From Streptomyces sp. 846.5 (GTDB lineage: Bacteria; Actinomycetota; Actinomycetes; Streptomycetales; Streptomycetaceae), in contig NZ_SOBN01000002.1 of the NCBI RefSeq assembly GCF_004365705.1, forward strand, positions 1,798,001-1,862,000: a DNA stretch of 64,000 nt, given 5' to 3'. How positions within the stretch are numbered: position 1 is the stretch's first letter; each line of letters begins with the position of its first letter. This document shows positions 11,250-22,250 of the stretch, piece by piece. Made by a program: the position numbers and the translations under genes. Under the pieces are notes generated by a model. It was not told the origin of the DNA. It ran no database searches and worked only from the letters and a program-made list of their open reading frames with translations.

Positions 11250-12102
11250 TGGCGACCCCGCCGTAGGCGTTGGCGTGCGAGCGGGGCAGCACCGAGTCCT
11301 CCAGGTCGCCGTCCGGTCGCCATTCGTGGACCGGGACCACGCCGGGCTCCAGCAGTTCCAGTCCCTCGAAGAGGCGCAGCACCTCGGCATGGGTGCGCGG
11401 GGTGAGGCTCACCCCGGAACTGTTGACCGCCTGCAGCGCGGACGCGGCGGCGGCCAGCTTGTCGGCGTCCATGAGGTCACCGGTGGCGTGCGAGAGGATC
11501 ACCACGCTGCCGGGGGCGAGTTCGGCGGTGTAGCGGGCGAGCACCTCCGCCGGGCGCTCGCCGTCCGGGATGAAGTGCAGCAGTGCCACGCAGATCAGCG
11601 CGACCGGTCGGCTGAAGTCCAGCAGTTCGCGGCTCTCCGCGGAGCCGAGGATCTTCTCCGGGTCGCGGACGTCCGCGTCCACATAGCCGGTGCGGCCCTC
11701 CTGGCTGCCCCGCAGCAGGGCACGCGCGTGGGCGAGCACGATCGGGTCGTTGTCGACGTAGACGACCCGCGCGGTGGGGTCGACGGCCTGGGCCACCTCG
11801 TGGGTGTTGCCCGCGGCGGGGATCCCGGTGCCGATGTCGAGGAACTGCCGGATGCCCAGTTCGGCCGCGGAGCGCACGGCCCGGCCCAGGAAACGGCGGT
11901 TGGCCCGGGCCCCGGCCGGGACGTGCGGAAGCAGTTGCACGACCTGGGCGGCCGCGGCGCGGTCGGCCGGAAAGTTGTCCTTGCCGCCCAGGTAGTAGTC
12001 GTAGAGCCGGGCGGAGTGCGGTACGTCCGGCCGCAGATCGAGCGAGGGAGGCACGTCCCCGTCGCTGTCGTCGTGCACGTGATCGGCTGACGTGTCGGAC
12101 AC
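11239..12102 (-). CDS. SAM-dependent methyltransferase, Methyltransf_19 (DUF574) family
   Basis: A 287-aa protein with the hallmark N-terminus of this actinomycete-expanded family: PHSARLYDYYLGGKDNFPADR (about residues 29-49). The SAM-binding segment FLDIGTGIPAAGNTHEVAQ follows at about residues 100-120, then RVVYVDNDPIVLAHAR. Streptomycetes carry dozens of paralogues whose substrates are largely unknown. A palindrome at 12122-12140 lies 20-38 bp upstream of the start. The 3' end overlaps the convergent flavoprotein gene by 11 bp. Confidence 0.9.
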   Translation of the reverse strand: MSDTSADHVHDDSDGDVPPSLDLRPDVPHSARLYDYYLGGKDNFPADRAAAAQVVQLLPHVPAGARANRRFLGRAVRSAAELGIRQFLDIGTGIPAAGNTHEVAQAVDPTARVVYVDNDPIVLAHARALLRGSQEGRTGYVDADVRDPEKILGSAESRELLDFSRPVALICVALLHFIPDGERPAEVLARYTAELAPGSVVILSHATGDLMDADKLAAAASALQAVNSSGVSLTPRTHAEVLRLFEGLELLEPGVVPVHEWRPDGDLEDSVLPRSHANAYGGVAIKP

Positions 12103-12548
12103 GCTGTCCCTACCCTCTTCTCCCGGTCGGTCCGACCGGGCGATTCAACTGTTCGTACTGTCGCACGACATGGTCCCTCATCACCGGCCCCACTCGTCGG
12201 AAGTCGGCGCAAGAGGCGCCCGCCTGTGCCATCTGTTGTGTTCAACTCATCAATACTGGCAACGCTCTTGACGATGCATCACCATGATGGCTTTATGTGA
12301 GACACGTCGCGTCGCCCTTCTCGGCCGTCAAGCCATGAAGCGCGGCCGACCCAGCCGAGCCACCCCTCGGCGCCCCCTCGTGACGGCTTCCCACGCCACT
12401 TGGGGGCTCCGGGCTCGACATCACCCGCATCGCCCACATCGCCCGCCCCGTCCACAGCAGTGAGGCGAACATGATTGCTGACATCACGTCAGTGATCGAC
12501 TCCAAAAACCGCTGTGCCGGAGCCTGCGCGTAGCGGATCATCTCCTGC
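12103..12548. other. Intergenic region between methyltransferase and DUF5925 genes
   Basis: No convincing gene is seen in these 446 bp. It holds the 9-bp-arm palindrome CCCGGTCGG-T-CCGACCGGG (12122-12140), a candidate operator or leader hairpin for the minus-strand methyltransferase. Around 12267-12300 there is an AT-richer stretch with TTGACG and, 18 bp on, TTTATG, which could be a weak plus-strand promoter. The rest is GC-rich without repeats. Confidence 0.4.
12122..12140. promoter_or_regulatory. Palindrome upstream of methyltransferase
   Basis: Perfect inverted repeat CCCGGTCGG/CCGACCGGG with a 1-bp centre, 20 bp upstream of the methyltransferase start. It could be an operator or an RNA hairpin in the leader; there is no regulator gene next to it. 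Confidence 0.4.
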
Positions 12549-13718
12549 ATGACTCTTCTGCATCAGGCCGGTCCGGGCGACGGGACGGCCGCCTCCGTCG
12601 AGCCCGCCGACCTGCTGCCGCTGCGCATCAGTCTCGACGACGGCGACGGCCCCGGCGACGTCGTGGACGCCCTCGCGCTCGCCTCCTTCACCACGGGCGC
12701 CCAGCCCTGGGCCAGATCCGCCTCGGTCAGCCCGGCCAAGCCCGACGCGACGCTGCTGCCGACCGGCGCACGGGTGATCCGGCGCAGCGAGGCGGACAAC
12801 CGCACCGTGCTGCTCGCGGACGGGCCGGGCTGGACCCTCAAGGCGTCCTGGTGGCGCAACGGTGGAACAGTGAACGCGGACGTGACCGTCACCGCCGCCG
12901 ACGACGAACTCGCCAAGGACATCCTGGCGCAGGCCATCGACGGCGCGGAGGAGGAGAAGCCCACCGAGGAGGACGTGGTCGCCATGGGCTTCTGGCACCT
13001 CGCCGCCGGCCGCGGCCCGGTCCGCGCCCGGCGCCGGATCGAGGCGCCCGGCTGGGACGCGGTCCGCAGCAACTACACCCGCAGCGTCGTCGACTCCTTC
13101 GACGGCCTGATGAGCCTCCAGCCCGAGCAGGTGATGGGCAGGCTGCTGCTGATGCACGGTCCGCCCGGCACCGGGAAGACCACCGCGCTGCGGACCCTGG
13201 CCCGCGCCTGGCGCGAATGGTGCTCGGTGGAGTGCGTGCTCGACCCGGAGCGGCTGTTCTCCGATCCCGGCTACCTCATCGAGGTGGCACTCGGCCCGCA
13301 GCGCCAGCACCACGGCCCGGGCGCCGGCGACGACAGCGGCGAGGAGCAGTGGCGCCTGCTGCTCCTGGAGGACTGCGACGAGCTCATCCGCGGCGGCGCC
13401 AAGCGCGCGGCCGGACAGGCGCTCTCCCGGCTCCTCAACCTGACGGACGGTCTGCTCGGCCAGGGCCGCAAGGTCCTGGTGGCGGTCACCACCAACGAGG
13501 ACCTCGAACGCCTCCACCCTGCCGTGGTCCGCCCCGGCCGCTGCCTCGCCCGCATCGAGGTCGGCCCCCTCACCGAAACCGAGTCCACCACCTGGCTCGC
13601 CTCCGCAGCCCCCACCCCACCCGGCGGCGCAACCCTCGCCGAGCTCTACGCCCTGCGCCAGGGCCCAGGCATCCTCCTCCCGCAGCAGGCAGCTCCGCGG
13701 GACGGGCTGTATCTGTGA
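12549..13718 (+). CDS. DUF5925-type AAA ATPase
   Basis: A 389-aa protein. The N-terminal ~150 residues match the actinobacterial DUF5925 layout (FTTGAQPWARSASVS, then LLADGPGWTLKASWWRNGGTV). A single AAA domain follows with Walker A LMHGPPGTGKTTALR (about residues 201-215), Walker B LLLLEDCDELI, sensor-1 VAVTTNEDL and the arginine-finger segment HPAVVRPGRCLARIEV. The protein is cytoplasmic and its target is unknown. The start ATG 12549 has no clear Shine-Dalgarno. It stands alone between unrelated genes. Confidence 0.88.
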   Translation: MTLLHQAGPGDGTAASVEPADLLPLRISLDDGDGPGDVVDALALASFTTGAQPWARSASVSPAKPDATLLPTGARVIRRSEADNRTVLLADGPGWTLKASWWRNGGTVNADVTVTAADDELAKDILAQAIDGAEEEKPTEEDVVAMGFWHLAAGRGPVRARRRIEAPGWDAVRSNYTRSVVDSFDGLMSLQPEQVMGRLLLMHGPPGTGKTTALRTLARAWREWCSVECVLDPERLFSDPGYLIEVALGPQRQHHGPGAGDDSGEEQWRLLLLEDCDELIRGGAKRAAGQALSRLLNLTDGLLGQGRKVLVAVTTNEDLERLHPAVVRPGRCLARIEVGPLTETESTTWLASAAPTPPGGATLAELYALRQGPGILLPQQAAPRDGLYL

Positions 13719-13793
13719 GGCGGGGCGGGTAGCTCGGGGAGCCGGGGCGGCTCCGCTACCCCTCCCCATGGTGCATACTCCCAATCACCACTA

Positions 13794-13808
13794 ACACGCG
13801 TCGCGTGT
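13794..13808. promoter_or_regulatory. Operator-like palindrome before PadR-methyltransferase gene
   Basis: Perfect 7-bp inverted repeat ACACGCG-T-CGCGTGT ending 19 bp before the start codon of the gene encoding a PadR-type domain. The site lies between promoter and ribosome-binding site, the usual place for an autorepression operator. Confidence 0.65.
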
Positions 13809-13827
13809 CATTGAGGGAGTTGCAGCC

Positions 13828-14865
13828 ATGCGTACCAACGATGCCCAGATGCTCGCCCTGTTCGTGCTGGCCGACGGTCCCCTGCACGGCTATGCGATGA
13901 ACACCGCCATCGAGAAGCTGACAGGGGCCCGGCTCGGGCGCGGGAGTCTGTCGGGGGCTCTGGCGCGGCTGGAGGCCAAGGGGTTGATCGAACGGATGGA
14001 GCTGCAGGGGCGTCAACTCCCCTTCCGACTGACCCCCTCGGGACGGGAGACGCTCGAACGGGAGCTTGCGTCGACGGCTCGGGTTGCCGAGCAGCTCTTC
14101 GAGGCGGCGGTGCCGGACCGGATCGCGTACCAGGACCGGATCGCCGCGACCGAGTTCGCCCAGTCGTACAAGCAGCTGGCCCTGGAGGCGCTGACCGCAC
14201 GCGCCGGGGAGACCGCGCTCGATCTGGGCTGTGGTCCGGGGACGGACCTTGCCGCGCTCGCCGAGGCCGTCACGCCGTCCGGGGCGGTGTTCGGCATCGA
14301 CGCCGACGTCAAGATGCTGGACCAGGCCAGGGCCAGGACTGCGGAGCTCGCCCAAGTGGCACTGCAGCGCGGGGACATCCACGCGCTGCCCTACGCGGAC
14401 GCGAGCATCGACCGCGCGCACACCGACCGGGTGCTGCAGCATGTGGCCGAGCCGGCTCAGGTGTTGGCCGAGGCCCGGCGCGTACTGCGGCCCGGCGGGA
14501 GGCTGGTGATGGCCGAGCCGGACTGGGAGACGCTGGCCATCGACCACCCCGAGCTGGAGCTCTCCCGCGCCTACACTCGCCACATCGCGGAGCGGATCGT
14601 CCGCAACGGGGCGCTGGGGCGGCAGTTGGCCCGGCTGGCGACCACGGCCGGGTTCACCGTCTCCGCCGTGCTGCCCGTCGTCTCGGTGTTCCGGGACCTC
14701 CGCGAGGCGGACCAGGTGCTCGGCCTCCGGCGGAACACCGAACGTGCGGTGGCCGCAGGCTACTTCAGCGCCGAGGAGGCGCAGCGCTGGCTGGACCATC
14801 TCGTCGAGGGCCCCTTCTTCGCCTCGACCACGCTCTATCTGACCGTCGTGGACGTCCCCCAGTGA
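13828..14865 (+). CDS. PadR-type winged-helix domain fused to SAM methyltransferase
   Basis: A 345-aa two-domain protein. Residues 1-80 form a PadR-like winged helix (MLALFVLADGPLHGYAM, then GSLSGALARLEAKGLIER). Residues 110-340 are a class I methyltransferase: motif I ALDLGCGPGTD at 130-140, the acidic residue in GIDADVKML, and the UbiE/COQ5-like HTDRVLQHVAEPAQVLAEARRVLRPGGRLV. Normally PadR proteins have a C-terminal dimerisation helix; here a helix around residues 80-110 leads into the enzyme. The perfect palindrome at 13794-13808 suggests autorepression. One plausible role is a resistance or metabolic enzyme that represses its own gene until substrate or cofactor binds. The reading frame is continuous, so this is not two genes. 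Confidence 0.85.
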   Translation: MRTNDAQMLALFVLADGPLHGYAMNTAIEKLTGARLGRGSLSGALARLEAKGLIERMELQGRQLPFRLTPSGRETLERELASTARVAEQLFEAAVPDRIAYQDRIAATEFAQSYKQLALEALTARAGETALDLGCGPGTDLAALAEAVTPSGAVFGIDADVKMLDQARARTAELAQVALQRGDIHALPYADASIDRAHTDRVLQHVAEPAQVLAEARRVLRPGGRLVMAEPDWETLAIDHPELELSRAYTRHIAERIVRNGALGRQLARLATTAGFTVSAVLPVVSVFRDLREADQVLGLRRNTERAVAAGYFSAEEAQRWLDHLVEGPFFASTTLYLTVVDVPQ

Positions 14866-14899
14866 GCCCGCCGCCGGCGTTACAGCAGCACCACCCGCG

Positions 14900-16834
14900 C
14901 TATCCGCCCGCGCTCTCGAAGGCACGGCCCGCGTCGGTGGCCACGGGGCCGCTGCGGAAGAGGCCGGTGCTGGGGGCTGAGTCCGAGGCCGGGAGGGCGA
15001 ACCAGGCGTAGCGCTGGAGGTAGGACAGTCCGGACAGCATGCGGGTGGAGGCGGTGACGAAGGCGGCCTGCTGCGGGCCGGTCGGGTAACTGCTGGTGCC
15101 GCCGGAGAAGTTGATGAGCGCGTACTCGGTCAGCCAGATGGGGAGGTGGTAGCGGTTGTAGACGGCCTGGAGGTAGCCGCGCAGCTGGGAGACCGCGTCG
15201 GTGGTGGTGAAGTCGCCGCCGTACCAGTGCAGGGCGATGAAGTCGACGCGGTAGCCCTTCGCCTTGGCCCCGCTCATGAACCGGTCCAGCCATCCCCCGG
15301 CGGTGTCGCCCCCGTAGGCGACCGCCGGGCTGCCGAGGATTTTCCCGGTCGCCTCCAACTGCGGCCAGAGCTGCAGTGCCTGATCGACCGTCATATTGGA
15401 CTGCGCCGACATGTCGGGCTCGTTGAAGCCCAGCAGGTACGGGCCGGAGCTCTTCGCCTGTGCCAGTGCGGTCGAGGTGACCGAACCCGGCCCCCAGATC
15501 ATCGGAACGAACCCGATCCTCGACGGTGCGGTGATGCCCGCGTGGGTGGTGGACCAGGTGTAGTACCAGGTGGCCCCGGACTGGGTGAGGGCGCTGTCGA
15601 CGCCGTTGAAGCTCCAGACGCTGACCCCCTTCCTGGACGAGCTCACCGGGGTGACCGGCGCCGGGACCGCCGCCGCCGAGGCGGCCGGTGTCTTCGACGG
15701 GGTACCGGACGGGCTCGCGCTGCGGGAGGCGGCGTGCGACGGGGAAGCCGACAGGGTGGTCGGCGGAAGCGTGACCGGCAGCACCGGTACCGTCGTGGTC
15801 GGCCGGTCGGCGGCAGCCGGGCGCACGTCCGCGGCCGGGCTGCCGCCCAGCCCCGAAACCACCAGTGCGCCCGCCGCGACGGCGGCGACCCCTGTGGCGG
15901 TGGCCGAGACCGCGAGGGCCTTGCCGTGCAGCAGCACCCTGCCGCGCGAGAGCGCCCGTCCCTTCGACGCCGCGCGGTGGCCGTGGCGCAGCACGGCGGT
16001 GTGCGGCAGGGCGCTCTGCGCGCCTCGGACGCCCCAGGCGGCCAGGGTCGGCGGCACCGGGAGCAGCGGCATCCCACCGAGCAGTTGCCCGACCGGGAAG
16101 AGCGATGTGCCCTGCCCGTCGCAGATCCCGCACTCGCGGATGTGCCGGGCCAGCCGCTTGCGCCAGAGCGGCCCCGGCGCACCGTCCCAGACCCGGGTGA
16201 GCTCATGCAGACCCGGGCAGCCGGGCTCGGCCCGGAGCGCGTGGACGATGGTCCGGGCCGTCTGCATCTGCTCCTTCATCCGCTGGACCCGGACGGCGGC
16301 GTGCCGAGGGGAGAGCCCCAGCGCCTCGGCCAGCTCCGGGCGGCTGATCTCGCCGGTCTCCTCCAGCCACCAGAGCGCGAGCAGGGCCCGGTCGTCCTCG
16401 TCGAGCCAGCGGGTCGCCTCGGCCACCTCGCGGCGCTGGTCGGTAAGGCCGAGCCGGAGCACGGTGAGCGCGGTGAAGTCCGAGGCCGGGTCGGGTATCT
16501 CCGCCACCGTCTCCAGGCCGGCCTGGTGGCTGCGGGAGCTGCTCCGCTCGCGCTCACGGTCGCGTACCTGACGCACCGCGATGGCGACCAGCCAGGACCG
16601 GTACGACTCGGGCTCGCGCAGGTCACCCAGCCCCCGGACGACCCGCAGCAGGGTCTCCTGGACCACGTCATCGGTGTCCGGATGCCCGTCCAGGGCGCGG
16701 CCGACGATGTTGTAGACCAGCGGCAGCGACTCGGCCACCAGCACGTCCAGGGCCTGGGCGTCGCCCTCGCGGGCGGCCAGCACCGTGCCCGCGCTCGCCG
16801 TCCCGCTCCTTCTGGTCCGTCCGCCTGCGCTCAT
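14900..16834 (-). CDS. ECF sigma factor - anti-sigma-like zinc motif - TM - GH128 glucanase fusion
   Basis: A 644-aa multidomain protein. Residues 20-100 are sigma region 2 (LPLVYNIVGRAL, DTDDVVQETLLRVVRGL, YRSWLVAIAVRQVRDRERER). Residues 140-200 are sigma region 4 with its helix-turn-helix (ISRPELAEALGLSPRHAAVRV). H231-x3-C235-x2-C238 is a zinc-binding anti-sigma-like motif. A single membrane helix spans about 305-328, then a Thr/Pro/Ser-rich linker (330-400). Residues 401-644 are an Asl1/GH128 beta-1,3-glucanase domain with E472 (GFNEPD) and E570 (WLTEYAL) in the acid/base and nucleophile positions. Predicted topology puts sigma inside and the glucanase outside. Start ATG 16834 is preferred over an upstream in-frame ATG at 16906 because the putative promoter lies between them. 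It is divergent from a thaumatin-like gene. Confidence 0.88.
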   Translation of the reverse strand: MSAGGRTRRSGTASAGTVLAAREGDAQALDVLVAESLPLVYNIVGRALDGHPDTDDVVQETLLRVVRGLGDLREPESYRSWLVAIAVRQVRDRERERSSSRSHQAGLETVAEIPDPASDFTALTVLRLGLTDQRREVAEATRWLDEDDRALLALWWLEETGEISRPELAEALGLSPRHAAVRVQRMKEQMQTARTIVHALRAEPGCPGLHELTRVWDGAPGPLWRKRLARHIRECGICDGQGTSLFPVGQLLGGMPLLPVPPTLAAWGVRGAQSALPHTAVLRHGHRAASKGRALSRGRVLLHGKALAVSATATGVAAVAAGALVVSGLGGSPAADVRPAAADRPTTTVPVLPVTLPPTTLSASPSHAASRSASPSGTPSKTPAASAAAVPAPVTPVSSSRKGVSVWSFNGVDSALTQSGATWYYTWSTTHAGITAPSRIGFVPMIWGPGSVTSTALAQAKSSGPYLLGFNEPDMSAQSNMTVDQALQLWPQLEATGKILGSPAVAYGGDTAGGWLDRFMSGAKAKGYRVDFIALHWYGGDFTTTDAVSQLRGYLQAVYNRYHLPIWLTEYALINFSGGTSSYPTGPQQAAFVTASTRMLSGLSYLQRYAWFALPASDSAPSTGLFRSGPVATDAGRAFESAGG

Positions 16835-16873
16835 GTCGTTCCGTATCCCTTCGCCCGGTGTGCGGGGCCCCGC

Positions 16874-16960
16874 TGTACAGGAGACGGAACGGGGCGCCGC
16901 GGACAACGGAAACCCGTGGGATTTCTGTTGTCGCGCGGTGTTCCGCGCGTCTCCTGTACA
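16874..16960. promoter_or_regulatory. Near-palindromic divergent promoter region with two matched ECF-like promoters
   Basis: Arms 16874-16915 and 16918-16960 are near-identical inverted copies with a 2-bp centre and a few indels. Each arm, read outward, carries GTTGTC, exactly 15 bp, then CGTCTCC, then TGTACA. On the plus strand these are 16927-16932 and 16948-16954; on the minus strand 16902-16907 and 16880-16886. CGTC-type -10 elements are typical of ECF sigma factors. The plus-strand start site would fall on the ATG at 16960 (leaderless); the minus-strand leader would be about 38 nt. The same sigma factor therefore probably drives both genes, including its own. Confidence 0.65.
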
Positions 16961-18021
16961 TGGGAAGCAGAGGACTGAGAAGCAGAGGACGCGTCTCCGG
17001 ACGCTGGAAGTGGTGGGTGGCCCTGGCCGCGGCCGGGGTGGCGGCGCTGTGCGTCGTCATGAGCACCACCTCGGGTCAGTCCGGAACCGCCCAGACCCTG
17101 GTCTCGGCGGCGAACCCGTCGAATCCGTCGAACCTGTCGGCCACGGGAGTGGGCGCCTCCACGTCCCCGTCCGTCTCCGTGTCCCCCCGCGCGACTGCTT
17201 CCGTGCGGGCACAGGCTACCCCCGTCCACTCGCCCTCCTCCTCGGCGGCCCGGTCCGCCGGTTCCCCCGCCTCCGCCGCGGCCGCCCCGGCCTCCGCCGG
17301 TTCCGCCCCCGCCGCTGCCGCGGGCCACCGCAACGTCACCTTCGTCAACGCGGTCGCGCAGACCGTCTGGGTCGCGGCCGGACAGCAGACCGCCCAGCCC
17401 GCGCTGACCACCACCGGCTGGGTGCTGAAGCCGGGTCAGTCGCTGACCATCTCCGTCCCCGACCACTGGAACGGACGCTTCTGGGGCCGTACCGGATGCG
17501 CCTTCAACGCCTCGGGGACCGGCCACTGCCAGACCGGGGACTGCGGCGGCAGATTCCAGTGCCCCGGATACGGCTCCATCCCGGCGACGCTGGCCGAGTT
17601 CAACCTGAACGCCTGGAGCGGGTTGGACTTCTACGACGTCAGCATGGTCGACGGGTCCAACCTGCCGATGTGGATCAACCAGTTCGGCGGCACCTCCAAG
17701 GACGCGATCAGCGCCCACGGCTGCTCGGCCGCCGGCTGCACCAGGCCCGTGGTCTGCCCGGCCGCGCTGCAGATCCACGCCGGTGGGGCGGTGGTCGGCT
17801 GCGAGTCGCCGTGCGGGATCTTCGGGACGGACCAGTACTGCTGCCGGGCCCAGTGGGCGCCGCGCTCGGCCTGCGACCCCACCAAGTGGCCGGTCGACTA
17901 CGCGGCCGACTTCAAGCGGGCCGAGCCGTTCGCCTACTCCTACGTCGACGACGACGCCACCAGCACCTTCACCGCGACCGGGGAGGCCGGCTACCGGATC
18001 ACCTTCGGTCTGTCGCCCTGA
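16960..18021 (+). CDS. Thaumatin-like (PR-5) exported protein
   Basis: A 353-aa product. A basic N-terminus with a 15-bp in-frame DNA duplication (GSRGL/RSRGR) precedes a membrane or signal helix (WVALAAAGVAALCVVMS, about residues 16-32). A Ser/Ala/Pro-rich linker follows to about residue 122. The thaumatin domain begins with NVTFVNAVAQTVWVA and contains many paired Cys, for example GRTGCAF, GDCGGRFQCPGYG, CSAAGCTRPVVCP, CESPCGIFGTDQYCCRAQ, as in disulfide-rich plant PR-5 proteins. Several thaumatin-like proteins bind or hydrolyse beta-1,3-glucan and are antifungal. Start ATG 16960 is chosen because no Shine-Dalgarno exists and the putative promoter -10 ends 6 bp upstream. It pairs with the divergent ECF-GH128 gene. 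Confidence 0.88.
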   Translation: MGSRGLRSRGRVSGRWKWWVALAAAGVAALCVVMSTTSGQSGTAQTLVSAANPSNPSNLSATGVGASTSPSVSVSPRATASVRAQATPVHSPSSSAARSAGSPASAAAAPASAGSAPAAAAGHRNVTFVNAVAQTVWVAAGQQTAQPALTTTGWVLKPGQSLTISVPDHWNGRFWGRTGCAFNASGTGHCQTGDCGGRFQCPGYGSIPATLAEFNLNAWSGLDFYDVSMVDGSNLPMWINQFGGTSKDAISAHGCSAAGCTRPVVCPAALQIHAGGAVVGCESPCGIFGTDQYCCRAQWAPRSACDPTKWPVDYAADFKRAEPFAYSYVDDDATSTFTATGEAGYRITFGLSP

Positions 18022-18104
18022 CGGGCAGGACTGGTCTTTTGGGTTCCGCAGGAGAATGATCCGTTCGATCCCTCTCAATCTGCTTGCGGAGATCCGGAGA
18101 CCCC

Positions 18105-18581
18105 ATGGCGAAATCCCCCGAGGTCGGCAGCGCTGCCCCCGACTTCACCCTGCCCGCGGTGCAGCTCGTCGACGGCGAGCTGGTGCACTCCGAGCTGACG
18201 CTCTCCGCGGAGCGCGGCCACCCCGTGGTGCTGGCCTTCTACCCCGGCGACGACACGGCCACCTGCACCAAGCAGCTGTGCTCGTACTCGTCCGGCTTCG
18301 AGGCCTTCACCGACCTGGGCGCCACGGTCTGGGGCATCAGCCCGCAGGGCATCGAGAGCCATGAGAGCTTCGCCCGCAAGCACCAGCTGCGGATGCCGCT
18401 GCTCGCCGACACCGGGCGCACGGCCGTGGCCGCGTACGGGATCGGCCTGGGCAGCATGCTGCGCCGAGCGGTGTTCGTGGTGGACGCGGAGGGGGTGCTG
18501 CGCTGGAAGCACGTGGCGGCGATCGGCCTGACGTTCCGGGACGTTCCGACACTCACGGCCCAGCTGGAGGCGCTGAAGTAG
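18105..18581 (+). CDS. bcp: Peroxiredoxin, Bcp/PrxQ type
   Basis: A 158-aa thiol peroxidase. It shows the AhpC/TSA fold start (GSAAPDFTLPAV), then FYPGDDTATCTKQLCSYSS with the peroxidatic Cys in the TATC position (about residue 50) and a second Cys five residues later, the PrxQ arrangement that forms an intramolecular disulfide. The start ATG 18105 has CGGAGA 6 nt upstream. It reduces hydrogen and organic peroxides in the cytoplasm using thioredoxin. It stands alone, 83 bp after the thaumatin gene. Confidence 0.9.
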   Translation: MAKSPEVGSAAPDFTLPAVQLVDGELVHSELTLSAERGHPVVLAFYPGDDTATCTKQLCSYSSGFEAFTDLGATVWGISPQGIESHESFARKHQLRMPLLADTGRTAVAAYGIGLGSMLRRAVFVVDAEGVLRWKHVAAIGLTFRDVPTLTAQLEALK

Positions 18582-18655
18582 CATAAGGGTTGCTTGGGGA
18601 TGGGATGCAAAAGTCGCCGTTGTCTTATCGATCGGCTGCGGTGATGCTGGATTGC

Positions 18656-22073
<3,418 letters not shown>

Positions 22074-22250
22074 CTAGGTCGTGCACACCCCGCAGGACCC
22101 CGGGTCGAGGCGACCTCGCCCGATCAGGTGAAATCTCCGTCCGGCCGTTTCGGGACCGGCTTCCCCGTCCAGGCCGGCCGGATGTGAAAAACTGAGCGCC
22201 GTCCCGCGCAGCGGGGTGACCCCGACGCGACCCGAACGGCACGGCCGACG

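Noticed and set aside
12293-12550. An 85-codon minus-strand frame before the DUF5925 gene
   Set aside because: No ribosome site, no family, overlaps the start of the plus-strand gene and has poor codon bias.
16886-16944. Inward-facing GGAAC elements in the 87-bp palindrome as ECF -35 boxes
   Set aside because: At 16-17 bp from them the sequence is CGGAAA or CAGAAA, not a CGTC/CGTT-type -10. The outward reading with CGTCTCC fits both genes better.
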